Source of the DNA: Streptomyces calvus
GTDB lineage: Bacteria > Actinomycetota > Actinomycetes > Streptomycetales > Streptomycetaceae
DNA length: 64,000 nt
Direction: 5' to 3'
Assembly: GCF_006782915.1 (NCBI RefSeq)
Contig: NZ_VCNP01000012.1
Location: 1 to 64,000 of the forward strand
Shown: positions 43,763-52,482 of the stretch, one piece after another
Position numbering within the stretch: the first letter of the stretch is position 1
Layout: each line of letters begins with the position of its first letter
Notes under the pieces: model-generated
What the model saw: only the letters and a program-made list of their open reading frames with translations
Told to the model about the DNA's origin: nothing
Databases searched by the model: none
Translations under genes and position numbers: made by a program

Positions 43763-44470
43763 TCACCGCGTCACGTGCCCAGCAGGCTCTCCCCCGCCCG
43801 TCTTCTCCGCCGCGCCGGACGTCACCGCGTCCCAGTGGACGGTGCGGTCGCACCAGCGGTTGAGCAGGGTGCGGTCGTGGCCCACGGCCAGCAGGCCCGC
43901 GCCGGTGGACGCCCGGTAGTCCTCGACGACCGCGACCAGCGCCGCCGTGGTGGAGGCGTCCAGCATCGCGGTCATCTCGTCGCAGATCAGCCAGCGGGGG
44001 CGCAGCACCAGCGCGCGGGCGAGGCAGGCACGCTGGAGCTGGCCGTCGCTGACCTCGTGGGGGCGGCGGGTGAGCAGGTCGGTGGTCAGGCCGACGGTTC
44101 CGGCGAGTTCGGGGACACGGTCCCGTACGTCCTCGCGCCGGCCGGTGGCGCGCAGCGGTTCGGCGATCAGGTCGGCGAGGCGCAGCCGGGGATCGGCGGC
44201 CAGGCGGGGCTGCTGGAAGACGACGCCGAAGGCGGTGCGCAGGGCGCGCGGGGCGCGGTGGCGCCAGTGGCGTACGCGGGTGCCGTCGACCAGGAGGGTT
44301 CCGGCGTCGGGGCGGTGCAGGAGGGCGGCGACCTTGGCGAGGGTGGACTTGCCGCAGCCGCTGGGGCCGAGCAGGCCGACGGCCTCGCCGGGCGCGACGG
44401 TCAGGGAGGCGTCGCGTACGGCGGGGGCGCGGCGGTCGTAGCCGGCGGTGATGGCGCGCAGTTCAAGCAC
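43763..44470 (-). CDS. Nickel/peptide ABC transporter ATPase (NikE position)
   Basis: 235 residues. Walker A is GLLGPSGCGKSTLAKV, Q-loop VVFQQPRLAADPRL, signature EVSDGQLQRACLARALVLRP (SDGQ), Walker B LICDEMTAMLD, and switch His in AVGHDRTLLNRW. It is short, lacking the oligopeptide-binding C-terminal extension seen in its partner. GTG 44470 overlaps the preceding ATPase gene by 8 bp. It is the last gene of a five-gene uptake operon running from 48932. Confidence 0.9.
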   Translation of the reverse strand: MLELRAITAGYDRRAPAVRDASLTVAPGEAVGLLGPSGCGKSTLAKVAALLHRPDAGTLLVDGTRVRHWRHRAPRALRTAFGVVFQQPRLAADPRLRLADLIAEPLRATGRREDVRDRVPELAGTVGLTTDLLTRRPHEVSDGQLQRACLARALVLRPRWLICDEMTAMLDASTTAALVAVVEDYRASTGAGLLAVGHDRTLLNRWCDRTVHWDAVTSGAAEKTGGGEPAGHVTR

Positions 44471-45449
44471 GGATGTCCTCCGTCGCGGCGGCACGGTCCG
44501 CGGGGGCCGGGTGGTGGCAGGCGACCGAGCCGGTGAAGGGCGGGAGTGCCGTGCAGGCGTCGGTGGCGCGCGGGCAGCGGGCGGCGAAGGCGCAGCCGTC
44601 GGGGAGGTCGCCGAGTTCGGGGGGCAGTCCGGGGATGGGGGTGAAGGCACGGTCGGGCAGTGCCTCCAGCAGGCCGCGGCTGTAGGGGTGGCGGGGGCCC
44701 GGGGTGCCGAAGAAGGCGGTCGCGTCGGCGAGTTCGACGATGCGGCCCGCGTACATGACCGCGACGCGGTCGGCGATGCGTTCGGCGGCCGCCAGGTCGT
44801 GGGTGATCATCAGCAGGGCCCGGTCGCCGTCGGTGTCGACGTGGCGGCGCAGTTCGTCGACGGTGCGGTCCACCAGGTCGCGGTCCAGGCCGGTGGTGGG
44901 TTCGTCGGCGAGCAGCAGGGGTGCGTCGCCGACCAGTGCGAGGGCGGTGGCGGCGCGCTGGGCGAGGCCGCCGGAGAGTTCGTGCGGGTACCGGTCGAGG
45001 TGGCCGGCCGGGAACTCGGCGCGGGCGGCCGCCTGTTCGGCGGCGGCGCGCAGCGCGGTGCGGCCCCGCACGCCGGTCAGTTCGGCGACCGTCTCCTCCA
45101 GTTGGGAGCGGATGGTGCGGACGGGGGTGAGGTGGGCGGCGGGGCTCTGCGGGACGAGTCCGATCCTGCGGCCGCGCACGGTGCGGGCCAGGGTGCGTTC
45201 GTCGGCGGTGAGCAGGTCGAGGTCGCCGAGCCGGGCCTGCCCGGCGGTGCGGGCGTTGGCCGGGAGCAGTCCGAGCAGCGCGGAGGCGAGGACGGACTTG
45301 CCGCAGCCGCTCTCGCCGATCAGGGCGAGGCACTCGCCGGGCGCCACGTCGAAGTGGGCGTCGGTGACGGCGGCGACGCGGCGCCCGCCGGGCATCAGGA
45401 AGCGCACGGACAGGCCGCGTACCGACAGGACGGGGGGTCGCTCGGTCAC
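44463..45449 (-). CDS. Nickel/peptide ABC transporter ATPase (NikD position)
   Basis: 328 residues. Walker A is ALIGESGCGKSVLASALLGL, Q-loop LVPQSPAAHLTP, signature LSGGLAQRAATALALVG, Walker B LLLADEPTTGLD and switch His in ITHDLAAAERI. The C-terminus has the oligopeptide/nickel ATPase extension with a Cys cluster (CAFAARCPRATDAC), a typical 4Fe-4S-like or Zn motif of DppD/OppD proteins. GTG 45449 overlaps the permease stop by 4 bp. Confidence 0.92.
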   Translation of the reverse strand: MTERPPVLSVRGLSVRFLMPGGRRVAAVTDAHFDVAPGECLALIGESGCGKSVLASALLGLLPANARTAGQARLGDLDLLTADERTLARTVRGRRIGLVPQSPAAHLTPVRTIRSQLEETVAELTGVRGRTALRAAAEQAAARAEFPAGHLDRYPHELSGGLAQRAATALALVGDAPLLLADEPTTGLDRDLVDRTVDELRRHVDTDGDRALLMITHDLAAAERIADRVAVMYAGRIVELADATAFFGTPGPRHPYSRGLLEALPDRAFTPIPGLPPELGDLPDGCAFAARCPRATDACTALPPFTGSVACHHPAPADRAAATEDIRA

Positions 45450-46357
45450 AGCATGAGCTCCGATCGGCGGCGGGGGTTGATCCGTTCCCGCCAGACCCCG
45501 GCGAGTCCGGCGACGGCGAGGGTGGGGACGATGAGGAAGATGCCGGGGAAGAGCGTCGGCCACCACTGCCCGGCGAGCAGGGACCCGCGGGCGCCCTGGA
45601 TGAGCGTGCCGAGGCTGGCGGTGTGGGTGGGCAGGCCGAGGCCGAGGAAGGACAGCGCGGACTCGTGCCACATGGCGTGCGGCACCATCAGTACGGCGGC
45701 GAGGCCGGCCTGCGGCAGGACGGCGGGCAGCAGGTGCCGTACGGTCATCCGCCACCGGGAGGCGCCGCCGGAGACGGCCGCGTCGATGAACGGGCGGGAG
45801 CGCAGCGAGAGCACTTCGGCGCGCACGATGCGTGCGGTGGACAGCCAGTGGGTGAGCGCGACGGAGATCACCACGGGCCAGACGCCCGGGCGGAACATGG
45901 CCACGATGAAGACGCCGAGCAGCAGGTGCGGCACGGAGGAGAGGGTGTCGACCAGCCGCATGACGGCGCGGTCGGCCCAGCCGCCGAGCGCCCCGGCGGT
46001 GGCGCCGACGGCGGTGCCGATGACGGTGGCGGTGAGCGCGGCCACCACGCCGACGAGCAGGGAGACCCGCAGGCCGTACACGCAGCGCAGCAGCAGGTCG
46101 CGGCCGACGTCGTCGGTGCCGAACGGGTGGGCCCAGGTGGGTGGTCGGAGTTTGGCCGCGAGGTCGACGGCCTGCTGGTCGAGCTGGACCAGGGGCGGTA
46201 CGAGGAGCACCGCGAGGACGGTCACGCCGACCAGGGCGGCGCTGACGCGCAGCCGGAGGGTGTGGGTGGAGCGGCGGGCGGTGCCGTGCGCGCGCCAGGC
46301 GGGTTCCGCCGCGGTGGTGCGCCTCTTCTCGACGGTGGTGTCAGCCATGCGGGTCAC
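45446..46357 (-). CDS. ABC transporter permease (NikC/DppC-like)
   Basis: 303 residues. It begins with a basic cytosolic tail, then a first helix (VSAALVGVTVLAVLLVPPLV). GTDDVGRDLLLRCVYGLRVSLLVGV is the classic DppC/NikC segment, and the EAA loop is ALSFLGLGLPTHTASLGTLI. Five to six helices in all. GTG 46357 shares GTGA with the stop of the other permease; ATG 46348 is the alternative start. It forms the transmembrane pore with the NikB-like partner. Confidence 0.92.
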   Translation of the reverse strand: MTRMADTTVEKRRTTAAEPAWRAHGTARRSTHTLRLRVSAALVGVTVLAVLLVPPLVQLDQQAVDLAAKLRPPTWAHPFGTDDVGRDLLLRCVYGLRVSLLVGVVAALTATVIGTAVGATAGALGGWADRAVMRLVDTLSSVPHLLLGVFIVAMFRPGVWPVVISVALTHWLSTARIVRAEVLSLRSRPFIDAAVSGGASRWRMTVRHLLPAVLPQAGLAAVLMVPHAMWHESALSFLGLGLPTHTASLGTLIQGARGSLLAGQWWPTLFPGIFLIVPTLAVAGLAGVWRERINPRRRSELML

Positions 46358-47346
46358 ATCTCATTCAGCTTCACCCTCGGGTCGATCAGTCCGTACAGCA
46401 GGTCGGCGAGCAGGTTGCCGGCGAGGACGGCGGCGGTGGCCAGGGTGGCCAGTGCGGCGAGCAGCGGGAAGTCGACGGCGGTGGCCGCCTCGACGGTGGC
46501 CGCCGCGATCCCCGGCCAGCTGAACACGGTCTCCACCAGCAGGGCGCCGGTGATGAGTTCGGGGACGCGGGAGCCGATCAGGGTGAGGACGGGCAGCAGT
46601 CCGGAGCGCAGGGCGTGGCCGAGCAGGACGGTGCGTTCGCTCAGGCCGCGGGCCCTGGCCCCGCGCACCGGGTCCTCGGCGAGGGCGTCGCCGACGCCCT
46701 GGCGGACGTAGAGGACGAACCAGGGCAGTTGGGAGACGGCGAGGACGCCGGCGGGCAGCACGAGGTGGCTCGCCACCTGGCCGGCGGTGACGTGGTCGCT
46801 GCCGGTGTCGGTGAGGCCGCCGGCCGGGAGGACGTCGAGGTTGAGGGCGAACAGCCAGATGGCGAGCAGCGCGATCCAGAAGACCGGCGCCGCCTCCAGG
46901 GAGTACGCGAGGGAGGTGACGGTGCGGTCGAGGGGTGAGCCGGGGCGGCGGGCGGCGAGGACGCCGAGCACGGTGCCGAGGAGGACGGCGACGGCGAACG
47001 CGACGGCGCACAGCAGCGCCGACCACGCCAGGCGTTCGCCGATGACCTCGGCCACGGGCTGGCGCATCACGGTGGACTGTCCGAGGTCACCGCCGAGTGC
47101 GGAGGTCAGCCAGTCCCACCAGCGGGCGGTGAACGGGCGGTCCACACCGAGGTTGTCGCGCAGCCGGTCCAGGGTCTCCTGGTCGGCGCCGAGCGCGGCG
47201 GTGCCGGCGTAGGCCTTCACGGGGTCGAAGGGGGAGGCGGCGGCGACGGCGAACACGCCGAAGGTGACGACGAGGAGGACGGGCACGGCGACCAGGGCCC
47301 GCCGTGCCGTCAGCCGTGCCATCGCGCCCCAGGGCGGGGACGTCAT
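46354..47346 (-). CDS. ABC transporter permease (NikB/DppB-like)
   Basis: 330 residues with six helices. It starts RLTARRALVAVPVLLVVTFG, the usual DppB N-terminus. LRDNLGVDRPFTARWWDWL is the periplasmic loop, and the EAA loop is ARARGLSERTVLLGHALRSGLLPVLT with ETVFSWPGIAAATVEA near the end. ATG 47346 overlaps the binding-protein stop by 4 bp; ATG 47322 is an alternative. Cotranscribed with the other four transporter genes. Confidence 0.93.
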   Translation of the reverse strand: MTSPPWGAMARLTARRALVAVPVLLVVTFGVFAVAAASPFDPVKAYAGTAALGADQETLDRLRDNLGVDRPFTARWWDWLTSALGGDLGQSTVMRQPVAEVIGERLAWSALLCAVAFAVAVLLGTVLGVLAARRPGSPLDRTVTSLAYSLEAAPVFWIALLAIWLFALNLDVLPAGGLTDTGSDHVTAGQVASHLVLPAGVLAVSQLPWFVLYVRQGVGDALAEDPVRGARARGLSERTVLLGHALRSGLLPVLTLIGSRVPELITGALLVETVFSWPGIAAATVEAATAVDFPLLAALATLATAAVLAGNLLADLLYGLIDPRVKLNEM

Positions 47347-48932
47347 GCGCGGGGCTGCCAGTCCTCGACGTTCCACCAGGGGCCGCTGGCGAAGCCGTGC
47401 TCGTGCGGTTCGGTCTGCGTGGTCAGGCCCTGCCAGCGGTCGGCGAGGACGTACAGGTGGTCGATGTGGGTGAGGAATGTGTAGCCGGGGTTCTTCACGA
47501 GGGCGCGCTGGAGGTCGTCGTAGGCGGCCTTGCGGTCCGCGGTGTCCTGGGCGCGGCGGCCGGTGTCGAGGGCCTTGTCGACGGCCGGGTCGTCGTAGTG
47601 GGCCATGTTGTTGAAGCCGTCGCCGGCGAGGGAGGAGTGCAGCAGGGTGTAGAGGCCGAAGTCGGGGTCGCCGGTGCTGCCGAAGCCGGCGAGGACGGCG
47701 TCGTGCTTCATCCGGGGTTCGATGACCTCCCAGGTGGCGCTCTCCACCCGGACGTCGATGCCGGCCTTCTTGGCGTCGGAGGCGTAGGCGAGGGCGTGGT
47801 CCTGGCGGACCTTGTCGCCGGAGGGGTAGTAGAGGGTGAAGCGGGCGGGCCGGCCGTCCTTGGCGCGGATGCCGTTCGCGCCGGGCTTCCAGCCGGCCGC
47901 GTCGAGGATCTTCCCGGCCTCGGTGAGGTTCTGCGGGCGTTCGACGTCCTTGGCGAACCAGGGGTCGTCGAGGGGCAGCGGCCCGTAGGCGGGGCGGCCG
48001 GCGCCGTCGAGGATCTTGTCGACCATGGCGTCGCGGTCGACGGCGAGGTCGAGGGCGCGGCGGATCGCGGTGTCGCCGGTGACCGGGTTGCCGGTGGGCA
48101 GGGTGACGGCGCGGAAGTCGTACGACGTCGCCCGGTAGGTCTTCTTGTCGTCGTCGCTCTTGAAGGTGGCGGCGAGGTTGGGCGGCAGGGTCGCGCCGTC
48201 GAGGTCGCCGGAGCGCAGCCGGGTGGCGCGGACGTCGTCGTCGGCGATGATCGCCATGGTGAGCTTTTTCACCTTCGGCGCGCCACCCCAGTAGTCCGGG
48301 TTCGCCTTGAACGTCAGCTTTTCGCCCTTGCTCCAGCCGGTGAGGACGTACGGTCCGGTGCCGATGGGCTCGGTGTTGAAGGAGCCGGTGTTGGGGTCCT
48401 GGTCGCCGGCGACGTGCTCGGGGACGACGGGCAGGACCGTGCGGGCGGCGAAGGCGGCGTAGGGGTGGTCGAGGGTGAAGACGACCTTGTCGTCGCCGTC
48501 GGCCCGCACGCTCTTGATGACGTCGAGTTCGCTCTTGGCGGTGTTGTTGGTCTTCTCGTCCAGCACGGTGCGGTACGTGAAGACGACGTCGTCGGCGGTG
48601 AGCGGCTCGCCGTCGCTGAACTTCACGCCTTCGCGCAGGGTGTACGTGTAGGTGCGGCCGCCGTCCGTGACCTCGGGGAGGGCCTTGGCCAGCGCGGGCT
48701 TCAGGCCCATCTCGGCGTCCCGGGCGAGGAGGCCGTCGAAGATCTTGGAGTTGCCGTCCTTGCCGTAGCCGAGGAGCGGGCTGAGGGTGTCGGGTTCGGT
48801 GGGGACGCCGATCACGACCGCATCGGTGGCGGCGCCGCCGTCCGCGCCACCGCCGCCGGGTGCCGAGCAGGCGGCCGCCGCTCCGGCCAGGACCACCGCG
48901 GCGGCGGCACCCCGTATACGTCGGGTCGTCAT
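47343..48932 (-). CDS. Solute-binding lipoprotein of the nickel/peptide ABC system (NikA position)
   Basis: 529 residues. The signal RRIRGAAAAVVLAGAAAAC ends with a lipobox Cys. The mature protein is a family 5 binding fold (DppA/NikA): AVVIGVPTEPDTLSPLLGYG, YTYTLREGVKFSDGEPLTAD DVVFTYRTVLD, TEPIGTGPYVLTGWSKGEKL and DAAGWKPGANGIR. This fold binds peptides or nickel chelates. The Nur-like palindrome 31 bp upstream and the adjacent cobalt transporter favour nickel, but peptide uptake cannot be excluded. GTGAGGTCCG precedes ATG 48932. Confidence 0.88.
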   Translation of the reverse strand: MTTRRIRGAAAAVVLAGAAAACSAPGGGGADGGAATDAVVIGVPTEPDTLSPLLGYGKDGNSKIFDGLLARDAEMGLKPALAKALPEVTDGGRTYTYTLREGVKFSDGEPLTADDVVFTYRTVLDEKTNNTAKSELDVIKSVRADGDDKVVFTLDHPYAAFAARTVLPVVPEHVAGDQDPNTGSFNTEPIGTGPYVLTGWSKGEKLTFKANPDYWGGAPKVKKLTMAIIADDDVRATRLRSGDLDGATLPPNLAATFKSDDDKKTYRATSYDFRAVTLPTGNPVTGDTAIRRALDLAVDRDAMVDKILDGAGRPAYGPLPLDDPWFAKDVERPQNLTEAGKILDAAGWKPGANGIRAKDGRPARFTLYYPSGDKVRQDHALAYASDAKKAGIDVRVESATWEVIEPRMKHDAVLAGFGSTGDPDFGLYTLLHSSLAGDGFNNMAHYDDPAVDKALDTGRRAQDTADRKAAYDDLQRALVKNPGYTFLTHIDHLYVLADRWQGLTTQTEPHEHGFASGPWWNVEDWQPRA

Positions 48933-48962
48933 CGGACCTCACTTCCTGTTGCCTGGAAATCG

Positions 48963-48985
48963 TTGTTGCATATTAAATGCAGCAA
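48963..48985. promoter_or_regulatory. Nur-like (nickel-responsive Fur family) operator
   Basis: Arms TTGTTGCAT and ATGCAGCAA flank a 5-bp ATTAA centre, with one mismatch. The inner core TTGC-N9-GCA fits the Nur box (TTGCAA-N5-TTGCAA) as I recall it from S. coelicolor. It lies 31-53 bp upstream of the binding-protein start, where a repressor would act. Confidence 0.55.
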
Positions 48986-49145
48986 GGCTCTACCCACGGC
49001 GGGTACCCTCCAGTCCACCGCTTCGAAGGCCGGTGCCCTCCGTGTCAAGTGCGCAGGTGTGCGCCGGGGTGCGAGCCGCCGGGCGCCGTCCGCGCGCCCC
49101 TGAGGCCCGCTTGTCACCGGGCCGGAACGCGCACTACTGTCGCCA

Positions 49146-49305
49146 CGCCTTGGTGACGGGAAATCGGTGCGACACCGGTGCGGCCCTCGCCACTGTGATC
49201 GGGAAGTCCGGCTCCAGTCCTCACGGACGGCCACTGGGTCCTCGCGGACCCGGGAAGGCGGAGCACGGGCGGTGGTACCCGTCAGCCAGGAGACCGGCCA
49301 AGGCG
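49146..49305 (+). ncRNA. Cobalamin riboswitch
   Basis: The closing stem CGCCTTGG (49146-49153) pairs with CCAAGGCG (49298-49305). Inside are conserved elements in order: GGTGACGGGAAATCGGTG, GCCACTGTGATCGGG, and downstream GACCCGGGAAGGC and the B12-box-like GTCAGCCAGGAGACC. It ends 41 bp before cbiM, so adenosylcobalamin should repress cobalt uptake, probably by translation or termination control. Confidence 0.93.
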
Positions 49306-49346
49306 CGTCAACCATCCACGAGGTGCTGGAGAGGGTCCGCCGAGCC

Positions 49347-50057
49347 ATGCACATAGCCGAGGGTTTCCTGCCACCGGTGCACGCGGTCGCCTGGGGCGTC
49401 GCGTCGGCGCCGTTCGTCGTCCACGGCGCCCGGTCGCTCATCCGTGACGTGAGAGAACACCCCGAGAGCACGCTGCTGCTCGGCGCCTCGGGAGCGTTCA
49501 CGTTCGTGCTGTCCGCGCTGAAACTGCCGTCCGTCACCGGAAGTTGCTCCCACCCCACCGGCACGGGACTCGGCGCGATCCTGTTCCGGCCGCCGGTCAT
49601 GGCGGTGCTGGGCACCATCACCCTGCTCTTCCAGGCGCTGCTGCTCGCCCACGGCGGGCTGACCACCCTGGGCGCCAACGTCTTCTCCATGGCGATCGCC
49701 GGGCCGTGGGCCGGATACGGCGTGTACCGGCTGCTGCGCCGGTACGACGTGCCGCTGATGGCCGCCGTGTTCTGCGGCGCGTTCGTCGCCGACCTGGCGA
49801 CCTACTGCGTGACGAGCGTGCAGCTGGCGCTCGCCTTCCCCGACCCCGGCAGCGGATTCCTGGGCGCGCTCGGCACGTTCGGGTCCGTCTTCGCCGTCAC
49901 GCAGATCCCGCTCGCGGTGAGCGAGGGCCTGCTGACCGTGCTGGTGATGCGCATGCTGGTGCAGTCGAGCACGGGCGAACTGACCCGGCTCGGGGTGCTG
50001 GTGGCCTCGGCGGCGGGACGGAAGCCGACGGACACGACCGGGGCGGTGGGCCGATGA
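49347..50057 (+). CDS. cbiM: Cobalt ECF-type transporter substrate-specific component CbiM
   Basis: 236 residues with six to seven membrane helices. The start is fixed by [10 protein letters not shown]: CbiM proteins bind Co(II) through the free N-terminal Met1-His2, so this ATG at 49347 must be used rather than anything upstream inside the riboswitch. [28 protein letters not shown] is the central conserved loop with His. It follows the cobalamin riboswitch and overlaps cbiN by 4 bp (ATGA). Confidence 0.97.
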   Translation: MHIAEGFLPPVHAVAWGVASAPFVVHGARSLIRDVREHPESTLLLGASGAFTFVLSALKLPSVTGSCSHPTGTGLGAILFRPPVMAVLGTITLLFQALLLAHGGLTTLGANVFSMAIAGPWAGYGVYRLLRRYDVPLMAAVFCGAFVADLATYCVTSVQLALAFPDPGSGFLGALGTFGSVFAVTQIPLAVSEGLLTVLVMRMLVQSSTGELTRLGVLVASAAGRKPTDTTGAVGR

Positions 50058-50815
50058 GCCGCAACGCGAAGATCAACACGCTGCTGCTGGTCCTCGTGGC
50101 CGCGCTCGCGGTGCTGCCGCTCGCGCTCGGGCTCGGCGACCACAAGGAGGAGCCGTTCGCGGGCGCCGACGCCGAGGCGGAGACGGCGATCACCGAGATC
50201 GACCCGGACTACGAGCCGTGGTTCTCGCCGCTGTACGAACCGCCGTCCGGCGAGATCGAGTCGGCACTGTTCGCCCTCCAGGCGGCGATCGGCGCGGGCG
50301 TCCTCGCGTACTACTTCGGGGTGCGCCGCGGACGCCGCCAGGGCGAGGAGCGGGCACGGGCCCGCCTGACGGCGGAGACGGACGCCGGGCCGGGGTCCGG
50401 GGCCGGGACGGACGCCATGGCCGGGACGGACACCGAGACCGGCACCGGAGCCGGGGCGGACGCCCGCACCGGCACCTGGGCAGGAACCGACTCCCGGACC
50501 GGGACCGAAACCGAAACGGGCACCGGGACCGAGGACGGAGCGGGCACCGGGACCGAGGACGGAGCGGAAGCGGACGCAGAAGCCGAAGCGGACGCCGAAG
50601 CGGCAGCGCACGCCGAAGCGGAAGCGGACGCCGAAGCCGGAGCGCACGCCGAAGCGGCACCGGACGCCGAAGCCGAAGCGGACACCGAAGCCGAAGCGCA
50701 CGCCGGAGCGGAAGCGGGCTCCGGGGCGGCAGCGGGCTCCGGGGACGCCGCCGGTGACGGCGCCGGTGCCGCCGTCGGCGGGCGCGGCGACGGTGTGTCC
50801 CCGCGGCGGGGCTGA
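50054..50815 (+). CDS. cbiN: CbiN with long low-complexity C-terminal tail
   Basis: 253 residues, against about 100-120 for ordinary CbiN. Residues 1-100 are normal: helix [20 protein letters not shown], extracytoplasmic [34 protein letters not shown], helix [20 protein letters not shown]. From about 105 to 250 the chain is almost only Ala, Glu, Asp, Gly and Thr ([20 protein letters not shown] style) with a few His, encoded by short DNA repeats (about 50390-50760). The tail lies in the cytosol and could bind metal through its acids and His or be neutral slippage growth. The frame is open and ends at TGA just before cbiQ. Confidence 0.9.
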   Translation: MSRNAKINTLLLVLVAALAVLPLALGLGDHKEEPFAGADAEAETAITEIDPDYEPWFSPLYEPPSGEIESALFALQAAIGAGVLAYYFGVRRGRRQGEERARARLTAETDAGPGSGAGTDAMAGTDTETGTGAGADARTGTWAGTDSRTGTETETGTGTEDGAGTGTEDGAEADAEAEADAEAAAHAEAEADAEAGAHAEAAPDAEAEADTEAEAHAGAEAGSGAAAGSGDAAGDGAGAAVGGRGDGVSPRRG

Positions 50816-50821
50816 GGCTCC

Positions 50822-51571
50822 GTGCTGCCGATCGACGCGGCGGCGCACAGCAGCCGCTGGCGCCGCCGCCATCCCGCGGACAAGGCCGTGCTGGGCCTGG
50901 GCCTCACCGTGCTCGCGATCTCGCTGCCGCCATGGCCGGGCGCGGCCCTGGTGCTGGTGACCGCGCTCGCGGTGCTGCTCGGCCCGGCCGGCGTGCCGGC
51001 GCGGCGGCTCTGGCGGGCCTACCGGGTGCCGCTGGGCTTCTGCGTCACCGGGGCGCTCCCGCTGCTGGTGCAGGTGGGCGGGCCCGACGGGTTCGTGTCG
51101 TGGGCCGGGAACGGGCCGCTGCGCGCCGGGGAGCTGCTGCTGCGCACGTCGGCGGCGTCCCTCGGGGTGCTGCTGTTCGCGTTCACCACGCCGATGTCCG
51201 ACCTGCTGCCGCGCCTGGTCCGCGCCGGAGTGCCCGCGCCGCTCGTCGACGTGGCGCTGGTGACGTACCGGATGAGTTTCCTGCTGCTCGACTCGGTGCG
51301 CCGGATCCGGCAGGCGCAGGCGGCCCGGCTCGGGCACACCACCCGGGCGGCGGCCTGGCGCTCGCTCGGCGGGCTCGGCGCCACCGCGTTCGTGCGGGCC
51401 TTCGACCGGGCGGCCCGGCTGCAGAACGGGCTCGCCGGACGCGGCTACGACGGCACCCTGCGCGTCCTGGTGCCCGAGGCCCGTGTCTCCGTGCGCTTCA
51501 CGGCCGCGAGCCTGGCGCTCCTGGCGGCGCTGGCCGTCCTCACCCTCGTCCTGGAAAGGCCACTGTCGTGA
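50822..51571 (+). CDS. cbiQ: Cobalt ECF transporter transmembrane component CbiQ
   Basis: 249 residues with four to six helices. Conserved EcfT features include SSRWRRRHPADKAVLGLGLT near the start and two short Ala-Arg-Gly motifs, AQAARLG and NGLAGRGYDG (the second keeps the ARG-like coupling). GTG 50822 lies 6 bp after cbiN. It links CbiM/CbiN to the ATPase CbiO, whose gene it overlaps by 4 bp. Confidence 0.94.
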   Translation: MLPIDAAAHSSRWRRRHPADKAVLGLGLTVLAISLPPWPGAALVLVTALAVLLGPAGVPARRLWRAYRVPLGFCVTGALPLLVQVGGPDGFVSWAGNGPLRAGELLLRTSAASLGVLLFAFTTPMSDLLPRLVRAGVPAPLVDVALVTYRMSFLLLDSVRRIRQAQAARLGHTTRAAAWRSLGGLGATAFVRAFDRAARLQNGLAGRGYDGTLRVLVPEARVSVRFTAASLALLAALAVLTLVLERPLS

Positions 51572-52482
51572 CCGAGTCCGTGCCGGTAGCCCTGCGGGGC
51601 GTGTCCTTCGCCTACGAGGACGGGCCCACCGTGCTCAGCGGCCTCGACTTCGAGGTGCGCGAGGGACGCGCGCTGGCCCTGCTCGGGCGCAACGGCAGCG
51701 GCAAGACGACCCTGATGCGGCTGCTGAGCGGCGGACTGCGCCCGGACGCCGGCGAGTTGCTCGTGGAGGGGCGGGCGGTGCGCCACGACCGCAAGGGGCT
51801 GACGGCTCTGCGGACCACCGTGCAGCTGGTGGTGCAGGACCCGGACGACCAGTTGTTCGCCGCGTCCGTCGGGCAGGATGTGTCGTTCGGGCCGCTGAAC
51901 CTCGGCCTGTCCGACGCCGAGGTGCGCGCCCGGGTGGCGGAGGCACTGGCCGCGCTGGACATCACCGCGCTCGCCGACCGGCCCACGCACCTGCTCTCCT
52001 ACGGGCAGCGCAAACGGACGGCGATCGCGGGCGCGGTCGCGATGCGGCCGCGCGTGCTGATCCTGGACGAGCCGACGGCGGGCCTCGACCCCGACGGCCA
52101 GGAACGCCTGCTGGACACGCTCGACGGGCTGCGCGCGGGCGGCACCACGGTCGTCATGGCCACCCACGACGTCGATCTCGCGCTGCGCTGGGCCGACGAC
52201 GCGGCCCTGCTCACCCCGTCGGGCGCGCACACCGGTCCGGCGGCCGGGACGCTGGCCCGCACGGACCTCCTCACGGCGGCCGGACTGCGCCTGCCGTGGG
52301 GCGTGGCGGTGCGGCATCTGCTGCACGCCGAGGGCCGGTTGGCGGACGGCGGCACCGGCCCGCGCACCCCGGAGGAACTGGTGGCGCTGACCGCCGCCGT
52401 CAGCGTTCCGCCGCCGTCGGACCCGGCAGGTGGTCGTCCGGTGGAGCGGCCGGAGACCGGCGCGGGCCGGTCGCGCGGCTGA
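51568..52482 (+). CDS. cbiO: Cobalt ECF transporter ATPase CbiO
   Basis: 304 residues. Walker A is LLGRNGSGKTTLMRLLSG, Q-loop VVQDPDDQLFAASVGQDVSF, a typical ECF ATPase segment, signature LSYGQRKRTAIAGAVAM, Walker B VLILDEPTAGLDPDG and switch His in ATHDVDLAL. The C-terminal 50 residues are Pro/Arg-rich. GTG 51568 overlaps cbiQ (GTGA). Its last 83 bp run into the end of the opposite-strand AAA ATPase gene. Confidence 0.96.
   Translation: MTESVPVALRGVSFAYEDGPTVLSGLDFEVREGRALALLGRNGSGKTTLMRLLSGGLRPDAGELLVEGRAVRHDRKGLTALRTTVQLVVQDPDDQLFAASVGQDVSFGPLNLGLSDAEVRARVAEALAALDITALADRPTHLLSYGQRKRTAIAGAVAMRPRVLILDEPTAGLDPDGQERLLDTLDGLRAGGTTVVMATHDVDLALRWADDAALLTPSGAHTGPAAGTLARTDLLTAAGLRLPWGVAVRHLLHAEGRLADGGTGPRTPEELVALTAAVSVPPPSDPAGGRPVERPETGAGRSRG

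Larger units (their letters stand above)
48933..49346. other. Divergent control region of nickel-type and cobalt-type transporters
   Basis: 414 bp with no gene. It contains a Nur-like box on the left (48963-48985) and a cobalamin riboswitch on the right (49146-49305). Confidence 0.75.
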
